A stretch of DNA of 51,445 bases, taken from assembly GCA_041605955.1 (NCBI GenBank), contig JBFIXI010000024.1, forward strand, positions 1 to 51,445, written 5' to 3'. Position 1 is the stretch's first letter; the number at the start of each line of letters is the position of its first letter. The notes beneath the pieces are model-generated. The model saw only the letters and a program-made list of their open reading frames with translations, searched no databases and was not told the DNA's origin. The DNA is from JAHEJX01 sp041605955 (GTDB lineage: Bacteria; Actinomycetota; Acidimicrobiia; Spongiisociales; UBA5794). Positions 8,639 to 17,132 of this stretch are shown piece by piece. The position numbers and the translations under genes were made by a program.

Positions 8639-9859
8639 CTATCTGTTCGACGGGTGGAGCGCGCCGCGCGCTGCGATCACGCGACGCAGCGACGCCGTGA
8701 TATCCGGGTCGTAGTCGTACGTTGAACCCAGGTGGAGCAGTTCGAGAGCGTCTATCGGGCTCAACATCTGATCATGTACCGCCTGGTCATATGCGCTGGC
8801 GACCTTGATGATCTTGGAGGCAAGCGGCACGGTGGGATCCCGCTCCTCCCCGATGCTGCGGTACGGTCGATGCTGCTCGCGCACCAGCGTGCCGACTGTG
8901 TCGAGAAACGGCGCCTCGCCGATTATCTGTGCCCCCCAACGGGCCAAATCCTCGTCCGTGTAGCCGGCCCGCAAGATGGCCGGCTCGTTGAGCGTGATAC
9001 GGCCGATATCGTGCATGAGCGCGGCGTATTCCAGCTCGGTGACCTCGTCGGGATGCATACCGATGTCCCGCGCGATCGCCACCGCAATCTCGGCGGTGCG
9101 CTCGGAATGACCCATCGTCGCCAGACCGGCCACTTCCGGAATCTGGGCAAGCGCCCGGATCGTCTGCCCATAGGTGATGCGGGTGTTGTTGTAGCGCACG
9201 AACGCCAGGTGGCTGAAGGCGTAGGGCAGCAGAGCAAGGAGGATGGCCCACCAACGCATCTGTGGAAAGGCCAACCCGAAGAGGGCGCCGGACGTGAACA
9301 GGCTCACGATCACTGCCCAGTCCTCCAGGGCCAGCAGCCACAAGAACCTCGCAGAGAGATCCTCGCGCTCGAGGCCTACCAGGGAGCGGGTCAAAGCCCG
9401 GGTGACGAACCAAACGATGCCGCCTCCGGCCACGGCAAGGAGTGTCCCCGTGTCCGAGTCGAGATCGTTGCGGTCCGTGATCTCCAGCAACAGGACGACC
9501 GACGAAGCGAATGCCATCAGGGCGGCCACCTCCGCCAGAAACTCTGAACCGACCAGTCGGTCGAGATTGCGGCGTGCCGTGAAGGCACCCCACGCCAGAG
9601 CCATGCCGAGCGTGACGATCGCAAGAAAGCCGGCCGCGTCGGCAACCAGGAACGGAACCGCCGTGGCTACACCGATCCCGAGGTAGAGGTGCTCACCGCT
9701 GGGCGCCGGTACGGTTATCAGATGCGCTGCCGCTATCAGGCCGGCCCACAGCAGAATGAGGCGCCCGTCGAAGTCGGTGATGGAGGACATCCAGGCGCCG
9801 AATCCGAGGCAGGCGAGGAAGACCGCCGCCGAGATGCCGGTGACCTGCGGCTCAGCCAT
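8639..9859 (-). CDS. Membrane HD-domain (degenerate HD-GYP) protein
   Basis: 406 residues from ATG 9859: an N-terminal membrane region with about eight hydrophobic segments, then a C-terminal HD phosphohydrolase domain. The metal motif ALMHDIGRI is present, but the region that should carry HHExxDGxGYP reads REQHRPYRS, so the GYP part is degenerate and cyclic-di-GMP hydrolysis is doubtful. An in-frame upstream start at 9931 would overlap the preceding gene by 80 bp; ATG 9859 gives an 8-bp overlap (ATGGCTGA) and is preferred. It is co-transcribed with the intact-looking HD-GYP gene upstream and may be its regulatory paralogue. Confidence 0.82.
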   Translation of the reverse strand: MAEPQVTGISAAVFLACLGFGAWMSSITDFDGRLILLWAGLIAAAHLITVPAPSGEHLYLGIGVATAVPFLVADAAGFLAIVTLGMALAWGAFTARRNLDRLVGSEFLAEVAALMAFASSVVLLLEITDRNDLDSDTGTLLAVAGGGIVWFVTRALTRSLVGLEREDLSARFLWLLALEDWAVIVSLFTSGALFGLAFPQMRWWAILLALLPYAFSHLAFVRYNNTRITYGQTIRALAQIPEVAGLATMGHSERTAEIAVAIARDIGMHPDEVTELEYAALMHDIGRITLNEPAILRAGYTDEDLARWGAQIIGEAPFLDTVGTLVREQHRPYRSIGEERDPTVPLASKIIKVASAYDQAVHDQMLSPIDALELLHLGSTYDYDPDITASLRRVIAARGALHPSNR

Positions 9860-11195
9860 CGAGCTTGACGCCTTCCGCCCGGCGCCGGGCTTCCTCTTCG
9901 CTGTCAACATCCGGTGATCCATAACGCTCACCGCGACTCTCGATGATCTCGATCAGCGCTTCGACGACTTCGGGATCGAACTGAGTGCCGGAGTGGCGGC
10001 GCAGCTCTTCGAACGCGTACTCCTGGGACAGAGCGACCCGGTAGGAGCGAGTCGACGTCATCGCGTCGAACGAGTCGGCTACGGCGAGGATGCGCGCTTC
10101 GAGCGACGGCGTCCCGGGATGCGGATGGCCTCCGTGGTATCCCTTGCCGTCGTAATGAGCATGGTGGTGGGCGGCAATCTCGACCATGGGCTGCAAGAAG
10201 TCCACCTCGGCGAGCAGGTCCTCGACCAAGTGGACGTGGCGTTGCATCTGCTCGTATTCCGGCCCTGAGAGCCGGGCCCGTTTGCGGATGAGGTCCCGTG
10301 GTACAGCCAACTTGCCGACGTCGTGAATCAGTGCGGCCCATCGCAGCCGCTCCAGTCGAGTCCCGTTGAAGCCCATCCTGCTGCCGATCATCTCCGAGAA
10401 GTAGGCGACCCGCTCCGTATGCCCCCGGGTGTACAGATCCTTGGCTTCGAGGGCCTTGACGAAGCCGCGCAAGGTGCTGTCTTGAGCCTCCCGGAGCCTG
10501 GCGTACGAAGTGAAGGTCATCTGGGAGACAAAGAACACCACGAAGATGAGCGGCAACGACTTGAGGCCAATGAGGTGGTAGGCGCCCCCGAGCAGGGCGG
10601 CCAGCACCCCGGTGCCGAGGTAGGGCAGCATGATGCTGACGGTGTTGGACCAGGGACGGGCTTGCCCTCGGCCGAACACGGTGCGGAAGATGAACTGCAC
10701 CAGCGTGAAGTTGACCACGCCGTGCAGCGCGGAGGCCGCAACGGCGGCGATCACGAACTGGGAGAGGTTGCCCGCTGTTGGAGCGGTTTCGGGTGCCAAC
10801 AGGGCGAACAGCGAACCGGCCAGCGTCGCCGAGATGATCAGCTGCCCAAAGTTCACTGCAGGCTCGAACCAACGGCGGTACTTGAAATCGGCCGGCTGGA
10901 ACGGGCTCGCCGCGCCGATCAGCGCCATTGCCACAACCGGCTCCGAGTTGGCGAAGACCACGGCGGCGGTGATTTGAATGAGCGAGGTCGTGCTCACGAC
11001 GAGGTGGTCGTTCACCTCGACCGCCGACCAGTCGAAATAGATGCCGATGACGGCGAACACCACCAGCAGCAGCAGAGGCTCTGGCAGGCGACCCGGCAGC
11101 AGCAGCCAAACCAGAATGAACGCCCCCACAAGGGCAAAGCCGACGGCAAGGCGGATACGAAGCCTCTGCTGTCGCGTGCTGCTTTGCTGATTCAT
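9852..11195 (-). CDS. Membrane HD-GYP domain protein
   Basis: 447 residues: about seven to eight N-terminal membrane segments (to about residue 230), then an HD-GYP-type domain. Visible motifs are RGHTERVAYFS, LIHDVGKLAVP and HHHAHYDGKGYHGG, followed by EARILAVADSFDAMTS, which is close to the full HD-GYP consensus except that GYP is GYH. Such proteins hydrolyse cyclic-di-GMP or cGAMP. No sensory PAS or GAF domain is present, so the membrane part is probably the sensor. It is followed by a second HD gene overlapping by 8 bp. No cyclic-di-GMP riboswitch was found upstream. Confidence 0.88.
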   Translation of the reverse strand: MNQQSSTRQQRLRIRLAVGFALVGAFILVWLLLPGRLPEPLLLLVVFAVIGIYFDWSAVEVNDHLVVSTTSLIQITAAVVFANSEPVVAMALIGAASPFQPADFKYRRWFEPAVNFGQLIISATLAGSLFALLAPETAPTAGNLSQFVIAAVAASALHGVVNFTLVQFIFRTVFGRGQARPWSNTVSIMLPYLGTGVLAALLGGAYHLIGLKSLPLIFVVFFVSQMTFTSYARLREAQDSTLRGFVKALEAKDLYTRGHTERVAYFSEMIGSRMGFNGTRLERLRWAALIHDVGKLAVPRDLIRKRARLSGPEYEQMQRHVHLVEDLLAEVDFLQPMVEIAAHHHAHYDGKGYHGGHPHPGTPSLEARILAVADSFDAMTSTRSYRVALSQEYAFEELRRHSGTQFDPEVVEALIEIIESRGERYGSPDVDSEEEARRRAEGVKLDG

Positions 11196-11256
11196 CGTAC
11201 CTGGCCTGCTAGTCAGTGAAGGGTGGAGAAATCGCCCGGGCTGCCCAGTGCTGTCG

Positions 11257-11358
11257 TCACGTTATTTTGAACTGAGCGGCTCCGGCCAATAGGGCCGTCA
11301 ACACGCTGCCAACGGTCAACGCGAGCTTCACCAAACGGCTCTTCACGGGTCTTATCAT
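11257..11358 (-). CDS. Possible 33-residue membrane peptide
   Basis: A short frame, ATG 11358 to TGA 11257, reading MIRPVKSRLVKLALTVGSV followed by a hydrophobic stretch and a short polar tail. It has a basic N terminus, one predicted transmembrane helix and GC-rich third positions. It lies about 60 bp upstream of the HD-GYP gene on the same strand. GAGG directly abuts the ATG, and GTG at codon 5 is 12 nt from it, so the start is unclear. I recognise no family. The size makes a chance frame quite possible. Confidence 0.3.
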   Translation of the reverse strand: MIRPVKSRLVKLALTVGSVLTALLAGAAQFKIT

Positions 11359-11691
11359 CCTCAGGATTGTTTGATCTCGTATCCGGCATGAGTTCGCCAG
11401 TTCGAGTCAGATCCGCTCCGCTGAGGAAGAAGTCTCTTCCGGTTCGTCGTTCGAGCAGCACCGGGCGTCTCTCCCGTCCCACAGTCCGTGGAACCGTGGG
11501 AACACCTTCAATTGTCTATGTGCACGCCTGTCCCCTACCGGTGAGACGACGAATCAGCGCGTCGCCTCGGCCCGCCCTTAAGGCTATGGAAGGATTTTCC
11601 CCTCCCAACCACTGCCACAAGATAACGGCATTCACCTTCTTGGTGCAAGAATGTAATTCGCGACCTTCTGCCACTCCCCGTGCCGGACCGC
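11359..11691. other. Intergenic region without a supported gene
   Basis: This gap separates the HD-GYP operon from the gene at 11716. It holds small inverted repeats (TCCCAC 11477-11482 with GTGGGA 11496-11501; CGACG/CGTCG near 11545-11565) but no ORF with coding character. A TACGCT -10-like box at 11692-11697 serves the following plus-strand gene. A GTTCGAGTC-like string near 11400 does not fold as a tRNA. Confidence 0.5.
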
Positions 11692-11715
11692 TACGCTACG
11701 CCGCCACGGAGGGCG

Positions 11716-12342
11716 ATGCTGCAACATCAGGAACTCGAGGAGACGCTGAGCCGCCTGGATTCGGTGGATGCCGTCCGGGTTGTGATCGATGGCGATCGCG
11801 TCGCCGAAGTCCACATATTGGCGGCTCCGTCCAAGCCACCCAAGCAAGTGGTGCGTGACGTGCAATCGCTGGCTATGGCCCGCTATGGCACGAACATCGA
11901 CCGGCGCGTCATCTCGGTCGTCCAGCTGGCGGCCCAGGCGATGGCGGCGCAGGCGGAATCCCGGCCCCGACTGGTATCGATCCGTGACGACTCCGACGGC
12001 CCCCGAACCACCGTCATTGTGACGCTGGGATGGCAGAACGGGGAGCACACCGGGTCCGCCACCGGACCCATCGCCGGGTCGGCCCGGCTGCGGTTGGTTG
12101 GCGAGGCGACCCTCGATGCGCTGGACCGGATCTTCATCAACCTGCCCCCGCTCGTGCTCGACTCGATCGGGATCGCAACAGTCGGGATGCGCCGGATCGC
12201 CGTGGCCGTGGTCGTCGGCGGCACCACTCAGAACAGCGAGCTGGCGGTGGGCTCGGCTCTGGCGAGCGACGACGAGTCGGAGGCGGCGGTGCGCGCCGTG
12301 CTCGACGCGCTCAATCGCCGGCTGCCTACCCTGGCGGAGTGA
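11716..12342 (+). CDS. Conserved protein of unknown function
   Basis: 208 residues, predicted soluble. The N-terminal part (LSRLDSVDAVRVVIDGDRVAEVHILA, then KPPKQVVRDVQSLA and NIDRRVISVVQ) looks like a conserved small alpha/beta domain I have seen only in unannotated proteins; the C-terminal half holds further beta-rich segments with a GGTTQNSELAVGSAL stretch. The start is ATG 11716 because GGAGGG lies at 11708-11713 and a -10-like TACGCT at 11692. The gene overlaps the gamma-glutamyltransferase gene by 4 bp (GTGA), so the two are probably expressed together. No function is proposed. Confidence 0.8.
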   Translation: MLQHQELEETLSRLDSVDAVRVVIDGDRVAEVHILAAPSKPPKQVVRDVQSLAMARYGTNIDRRVISVVQLAAQAMAAQAESRPRLVSIRDDSDGPRTTVIVTLGWQNGEHTGSATGPIAGSARLRLVGEATLDALDRIFINLPPLVLDSIGIATVGMRRIAVAVVVGGTTQNSELAVGSALASDDESEAAVRAVLDALNRRLPTLAE

Positions 12343-13967
12343 CCTCTCCCAGAGAGACGGTGAGCCCACCCCCGCATCGGTCGGACGCCGCCACCCTGCT
12401 CGTTGCGGGAAAAGCGACGGCCGAGTACGCCGCCACTCCACACCTCCTCGCCAGCCACGCCGCCTTGGAGGTCATGGGGCGAGGCGGAAACGCAATCGAC
12501 GGCGCCATTGCGGCCAACGCAGTTCAGGGCGTGGTGGCCCCGGACACATGCGGCATCGGGGGAGATCTGTTCGCAATGGTCCACTACCCCAACCAGCAGG
12601 CTCCCGCCGTCTTGAACAGCTCGGGAGCCGCCGGATCCGGCGTCTCTGCCGATGAGCTGCGAACGGCCCACCGTGACATGCCGTCCCGACATCCATGGAC
12701 CGTCACCGTGCCGGGTTGCGTCGCCGGGTGGGTGGAGTTGGCTGCATCTCACGGCGCCCTCCCGCTGGCGAGCTCGCTTGGTCCGGCGATTCAATTGGCA
12801 ACGGACGGATTCCCGGTGTCGCCCGAGCTGGCTGAGTCGTTGCACCACATCCAAGAGCTGATCGGGTCCCAACCCGCCGCCGCCCCGCTCTACCCCGCCG
12901 GGGCTGCCCCCGAACCGGGAACCGTGATTCGGCGCCCGGGCCTGGGGCGGACCCTTGCGGCGATCGCCGAGCGGGGCCGCGACGCCTTCTACACCGGAGC
13001 TGTGGCCACCGCCATCGCGGCCGTTACCGACGGCGCACTGACCGTCGAGGATCTAGCTGCGATGGAGGCGCACTGGGTGGAACCGGTCGGCATCGAGGTC
13101 TTCGGGCTACAAGCCTGGACGGTTCCCCCCAATTCGCAGGGCTATCTGACTCTGGCGGCCTGCTGGCTCTTCGAACAGCTCGCCCCGCCCCCGGAGCCTG
13201 CGCACCCGAGCTATGTGCACGCGATGATCGAGGCGTACCGGGCGGTGGCGTGGGAACGCGATCACGCCGTGGCCGATCCCGCTACGGCACCGCTGCCGGC
13301 TGCCCAGCTGTTGGCGCCCGAACGGCTGGAGCCGCGTCTGCATGCGATCAGCGACACCGCCGTCGGCTGGTGGCCGGCGCCCGGAAGCTCTCCGGGCGGC
13401 ACGGCCTACATGTGTACACGGGACCGCACCGGCCTCGGCGTGTCGCTGATCCAGTCCAACTTTGCCGGAATCGGGTCCGGCCTCGCCGCCGGCGATACCG
13501 GGATATTCCTGCACAACCGGGGCGCTGGTTTCAGTCTGGTCCCGGGTCACCCGAACGAGCTGACACCGGGCCGCCGTCCGTTGCACACTCTCTCGCCGAC
13601 GGTCTGGACACGCAACGGTGAGCTGCGGCTGCTCTTGGGAACCCGCGGCGGTCAGTACCAACCGCAGCTCGTCGCCCAAGTGGCAGCCCATCTGCTCTAC
13701 AGCGACGCGCCCCGAGCCGCCTGCCAGACCCTGCCCCGCTGGCTGGTGGACGGGTGGCGGGCCGGTGAGAGCCCGACGGTGCGGGCGGAGGCGCGGACGC
13801 CGCCGACGACCGTTGCCGGCCTAGAGCAGCGCGGCCATGCAGTGGTGCCGGTGCCCGACTGGGCCTCCGGCTGGGGACCGGTCTCGCTGATTGGGGTGGA
13901 GGAAGAGGAGGTGTTCGCGGCGGTGGATCCGCGTGTCAGCACCTCAGCGGCGTTGACCCGCTCCTAG
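12339..13967 (+). CDS. Gamma-glutamyltransferase family protein
   Basis: 542 residues of the Ntn-hydrolase GGT family (glutathione or gamma-glutamyl-peptide hydrolysis/transfer, or the YwrD/acylase-like branch). Features: GGNAIDGAIAANAVQGVVAP near the N terminus, CGIGGDLF, and the processing site GGTAYMCTRD, where the Thr sits seven residues before the Asp as does the catalytic Thr of the E. coli enzyme, followed by GVSLIQSNF. No signal peptide is obvious, unlike periplasmic GGT. GTG 12339 overlaps the upstream stop (GTGA); much longer frames upstream are shadows of that gene. The substrate is unknown. Confidence 0.9.
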   Translation: MTSPRETVSPPPHRSDAATLLVAGKATAEYAATPHLLASHAALEVMGRGGNAIDGAIAANAVQGVVAPDTCGIGGDLFAMVHYPNQQAPAVLNSSGAAGSGVSADELRTAHRDMPSRHPWTVTVPGCVAGWVELAASHGALPLASSLGPAIQLATDGFPVSPELAESLHHIQELIGSQPAAAPLYPAGAAPEPGTVIRRPGLGRTLAAIAERGRDAFYTGAVATAIAAVTDGALTVEDLAAMEAHWVEPVGIEVFGLQAWTVPPNSQGYLTLAACWLFEQLAPPPEPAHPSYVHAMIEAYRAVAWERDHAVADPATAPLPAAQLLAPERLEPRLHAISDTAVGWWPAPGSSPGGTAYMCTRDRTGLGVSLIQSNFAGIGSGLAAGDTGIFLHNRGAGFSLVPGHPNELTPGRRPLHTLSPTVWTRNGELRLLLGTRGGQYQPQLVAQVAAHLLYSDAPRAACQTLPRWLVDGWRAGESPTVRAEARTPPTTVAGLEQRGHAVVPVPDWASGWGPVSLIGVEEEEVFAAVDPRVSTSAALTRS

Positions 13968-13996
13968 GCGACGCATCTCGGACCGGGCACTTGAGT

Positions 13997-14002
13997 TACA
14001 GT
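13997..14002 (+). promoter_or_regulatory. Putative -10 box (TACAGT) for the nitrilase-family gene
   Basis: It ends 6 nt before ATG 14009 with no Shine-Dalgarno sequence, a leaderless-type arrangement. Confidence 0.4.
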
Positions 14003-14008
14003 CCGCGC

Positions 14009-14773
14009 ATGCGGGTCACGGTCACGCAGCTCAGCGACGGCACTCCCGAATCCGAGTGGGAGGGGCTCAGAGAGCACGTCGCGCAGAACCGGTCGGAGCT
14101 CGTGCTCCTTGGCGAGATGCCCTTTGCCTCTTGGCTGCCAGCCCATGATCAGGTCGATCCCGAGGCGTGGCAGGACGCGGTGTACCAGCATGACGCCTGG
14201 ATCGCCCGGCTCGGCGAGCTGGGAGCCGCCACGGTGGCCTCGAGTCGACCCGTCAATCGCAACAACATCCCCTACAACGAAGGATTCTTGTGGTCGGCGG
14301 CGTCCGGCTACCGAACCGCCCACACCAAGTACTACTTGCCCAACGAGCGGGGTTTCTGGGAGGCGAGCTGGTATCGCCGGGCCGAGAGCAAGGCATTTCA
14401 GGCCGTTCAGTTCGACGGCGGGACCGCCGGCTTCATGATCTGCACGGACATGTGGTTCGCGGAGCACGCCCGCGGCTACGCCCAGCAGGGTGCCGACATG
14501 ATTCTGGTGCCGCGTGCGACGGAGGGCAGCACCAGCGCGAAGTGGCTCGCCGGGGGCCGAGCAGTGGCCGTCATGGCCGGCGCCTTCTGCGTCTCCTCCA
14601 ACCGGCAGGGCCTGACTGAGGGTGTCATGTTCGGGGGGACCGGATGGATCATCGATCCCGAGGGCAACGTGTTGGTGACCACGTCGGATCGGGAGCCGTT
14701 CGCCACCCACGACATCAACCTCTTGGAAGCCCGCGGCGCCAAGAGCACCTATCCACGATACGTGGCGGACTAG
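14009..14773 (+). CDS. Carbon-nitrogen hydrolase (nitrilase superfamily)
   Basis: 254 residues with the Glu-Lys-Cys triad in order: Glu36 (LLGEMPF), Lys108 (AHTKYYLPNE) and Cys146 (MICTDMW). The family includes amidases, N-carbamoylases and nitrilases; the motifs here favour an amidase-like enzyme but do not fix the substrate. ATG 14009 is preferred to the TTG at 13991 because the -10-like TACAGT ends 6 nt upstream. The end of the GGT gene is 41 bp away, so it probably has its own promoter. It is convergent with acs. Confidence 0.88.
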   Translation: MRVTVTQLSDGTPESEWEGLREHVAQNRSELVLLGEMPFASWLPAHDQVDPEAWQDAVYQHDAWIARLGELGAATVASSRPVNRNNIPYNEGFLWSAASGYRTAHTKYYLPNERGFWEASWYRRAESKAFQAVQFDGGTAGFMICTDMWFAEHARGYAQQGADMILVPRATEGSTSAKWLAGGRAVAVMAGAFCVSSNRQGLTEGVMFGGTGWIIDPEGNVLVTTSDREPFATHDINLLEARGAKSTYPRYVAD

Positions 14774-14809
14774 TCGGCACGCCGTCGCGGATGCCCGAGC
14801 CGTCCGGCT

Positions 14810-16777
14810 TCAGTCCTCCTTGGTGCTGGCCGCCGCCATGTCGGCGATTGCGCTCACGATATCGGCGTTAGCCAGGGTGGTGACATCGCCCAGTTGACGC
14901 TGCTCGCTGATGTCGCGCAGCAGGCGACGCATGATCTTGCCGGAGCGTGTCTTGGGAACGTCAGGAGTGAAGACGATGCTGGCAGGCTTGGCAATCGGGC
15001 CAATCGATTTCGCCACGTGATCGCGCAGCTCCCCGATCAACGCTTCGTCACCCTCGACTTCGCCGCGCAGGCACACGAAAGCGGCTATCGCCTGGCCGGT
15101 GAGCTCGTCTTTGCGGCCGACGACCGCCGCTTCGGCGACGGCCGGGTGCGAGACCAGGGCCGATTCGACTTCCATTGTCGAGATGTTGTGACCGGCAACC
15201 AGCATCACGTCGTCGACCCGGCCTAGCAGCCACAGGTAACCGTCCTCGTCGATCTTGGCGCCGTCGCCGGGGAAGTACATCCCCTCGAAACGCGACCAAT
15301 AAGTGTCTACGTAGCGCTGATCGTCACCCCAGATGGAGCGCAACATCGAGGGCCATGGGCCTTTGATGACCAGAAAGCCTCCCTCCCCCCGGTGCACGGA
15401 GTTGCCGGCTTCGTCGACGACGTCGGCCTGGATCCCCGGCATTTCGATGGTTGCGGTTCCCGGCTTGGTCGTCGTGACACCCGGTAACGGCGAGATCATG
15501 ATCGAGCCGGTCTCGGTTTGCCACCAAGTGTCGACGATGGGGGCGTCCACCGGGCCGATGTTCTGCTGGTACCAGATCCAGGCCTCGGGATTGATTGGCT
15601 CGCCGACCGTCCCCAACACGCGGATCGAGGACAGATCGTGACGCCGGGGGTACTCGACCCCCCACTTCATGAAGGCGCGGATCGCCGTGGGAGCGGTATA
15701 GAACTGGGTGACCCGATACTTCTCGATGATGGACCACAACCGATCCTTGTCGGGGAAGTCGGGCGTGCCCTCATACATCACACTGGTCGTCTGATTGGCC
15801 AGCGGCCCGTACACGATGTACGTGTGGCCGGTGACCCAGCCGATGTCGGCCGCACACCACCAGATATCTCGATCGGGCTTGATATCGAACACATAGCTGT
15901 GAGTGGTCATCGCTCCGGCGAGGTAACCGCCGGTGGTGTGCATGATTCCTTTTGGCTTGCCCGTCGTCCCGGACGTGTAGAGGATGTACAGCAGATCCTC
16001 TGCGTTCATCACCTCCGGCTCGCACTCGGTCGATTGATCCGCCACCAATTCGTGCCACCACACGTCCCGACCTTCGGTCATGGATACGCCTTGTTGGGTT
16101 CGCTCGAGGACAATGCAGTGCTCGATGAGATCGGTCCGCTCCATGGCGACATCGGCCGCCCCCTTGAGATCGACCACCTTGCCCCGCCGCCACGAGCCAT
16201 CACACGTGATCAACACATGCGATTGAGCATCCTCGACTCGATCGACGATTGCATCAGAGGAGAATCCACCAAAGATCACTGAGTGGGGCGCCCCAATTCG
16301 GGCGCAGGCGAGCATGGCAATGGCCAGTTCGGGAACCATGCCCATGTAGATGGCAACCCGATCGCCCTTGGTGACTCCGAGGGACTTCAGTCCGTTGGCG
16401 AATCGGTTGACCTCGTCGCCGAGCTGTTGATACGTGATCACCCGCTCGTCACCCGGTTCGCCCTCCCAGTAATAGGCAACCTTGTCGCCGTGACCAGCCT
16501 CGAGGTGCCGGTCGATGCAGTTGTAGGCGACATTGAGCTCGCCGTCCGTGAACCACTTGAAGAAGGGCGGGTTCGAGTCGTCGAGCATGACCGTCGGCTC
16601 CTGGAACCATGTGATGCGCTCCAGCGCCTCCTTGGCCCAGTAGCCGACTGGATCGGCGGCCGCCGCCTCGTGGATGCCGGGTTGGGCGTTCGCCTGTGCG
16701 GTGAATTCTTCTGACGGCGGGAACTTCCGATCCTCGTGCAACAGGTTCTCGATCGCCTGAGTCGGGTTGTCGGCCAC
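14810..16777 (-). CDS. acs: Acetyl-CoA synthetase
   Basis: AMP-forming acetate-CoA ligase, 655 residues, the standard length. Motifs: YTSGTTGKPKGI (P-loop), DTWWQTETG, GRVDDVMLVAGH (hinge) and the C-terminal PKTRSGKIMRR, where Lys614 is the residue acetylated by Pat-type enzymes in other bacteria. The start is GTG 16777 preceded by GAGAGGAG at good spacing. The leader region upstream (about 16,870-17,055) contains several inverted repeats that read better as RNA on this strand and may control the gene. It would supply acetyl-CoA to the TCA cycle. Confidence 0.97.
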   Translation of the reverse strand: MADNPTQAIENLLHEDRKFPPSEEFTAQANAQPGIHEAAAADPVGYWAKEALERITWFQEPTVMLDDSNPPFFKWFTDGELNVAYNCIDRHLEAGHGDKVAYYWEGEPGDERVITYQQLGDEVNRFANGLKSLGVTKGDRVAIYMGMVPELAIAMLACARIGAPHSVIFGGFSSDAIVDRVEDAQSHVLITCDGSWRRGKVVDLKGAADVAMERTDLIEHCIVLERTQQGVSMTEGRDVWWHELVADQSTECEPEVMNAEDLLYILYTSGTTGKPKGIMHTTGGYLAGAMTTHSYVFDIKPDRDIWWCAADIGWVTGHTYIVYGPLANQTTSVMYEGTPDFPDKDRLWSIIEKYRVTQFYTAPTAIRAFMKWGVEYPRRHDLSSIRVLGTVGEPINPEAWIWYQQNIGPVDAPIVDTWWQTETGSIMISPLPGVTTTKPGTATIEMPGIQADVVDEAGNSVHRGEGGFLVIKGPWPSMLRSIWGDDQRYVDTYWSRFEGMYFPGDGAKIDEDGYLWLLGRVDDVMLVAGHNISTMEVESALVSHPAVAEAAVVGRKDELTGQAIAAFVCLRGEVEGDEALIGELRDHVAKSIGPIAKPASIVFTPDVPKTRSGKIMRRLLRDISEQRQLGDVTTLANADIVSAIADMAAASTKED

Positions 16778-16869
16778 TCCACGCTCCTCTCGCTTTTAGC
16801 TCCCGTACGGTACTCCATGGCAGGCTCCCTTAGCTGAGGCGGCTGGACGGAGTCGACCGATGGAGTGCC

Positions 16870-17055
16870 TCCTCCGCGACGTTGGTACTGCAAGGTCGCT
16901 AGACGATCGACGCAGCCTTCGGGCCGGTAGCTCCACCCGGGCGGGGATGCGCCACCGGACGTGGCAAATCTCGGTTTCGCGATCTGCCGCTGCCTGCCAT
17001 TCTCTGGCACGATCGGGTTGCGACTCCGCGAATCACCTTTGTACCCTTCGTGTCT
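16870..17055 (-). ncRNA. Candidate structured RNA leader upstream of acs
   Basis: Read on the minus strand this gap folds into successive hairpins: 17052-17048/17012-17008 with GGGT/ACCC and an inner GATTC-GCG-GAGTC; TGCCA/TGGCA (17009-16995); GGCAGATC/GATTTGCC (16988-16963); CCGGTGGC/GCTACCGG (16958-16924); and GCGAC..GTCGC with inner TTG/CAA (16899-16876). Three of these stems contain one imperfect pair that is G-U on this strand but A-C on the other, which favours an RNA transcribed towards acs. Two adjacent stems share 2 nt and may be alternatives. I could not match it to a known riboswitch or T-box. Confidence 0.4.
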
Positions 17056-17083
17056 CTGGAGCCCCCGCGCACCGGGCCACCAG

Positions 17084-17112
17084 CGTTCGGTCATATGCCG
17101 TTCGACCGAACG
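17084..17112. promoter_or_regulatory. Perfect inverted repeat between acs leader and divergent small gene
   Basis: CGTTCGGTC (17084-17092) and GACCGAACG (17104-17112) are perfect complements separated by 11 nt. The position, between the acs leader and the plus-strand gene at 17133, suits a regulator-binding site acting on both. The core TTCGGTC/GACCGAA is shared with the TetR-type palindromes at 34,517 and 38,212, but the spacing differs (11 nt against 4), so the same regulator is not assured. Confidence 0.4.
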
Positions 17113-17132
17113 AAGAACGGAAGGCGGAGTTC

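Noticed and set aside
11385..11425. GTTCGAGTC string resembling a tRNA T-loop
   Set aside because: The flanking bases do not pair into a T-arm or acceptor stem, and no D or anticodon arm is present upstream.
11213..11482. 89-residue minus-strand frame
   Set aside because: Composition is rich in Arg, Thr and Asp without pattern; the overlapping 33-residue frame looks more like a protein.
11196..11715. Possible cyclic-di-GMP riboswitch before the HD-GYP operon
   Set aside because: The conserved core strings of class I and II riboswitches were not found on the minus strand.
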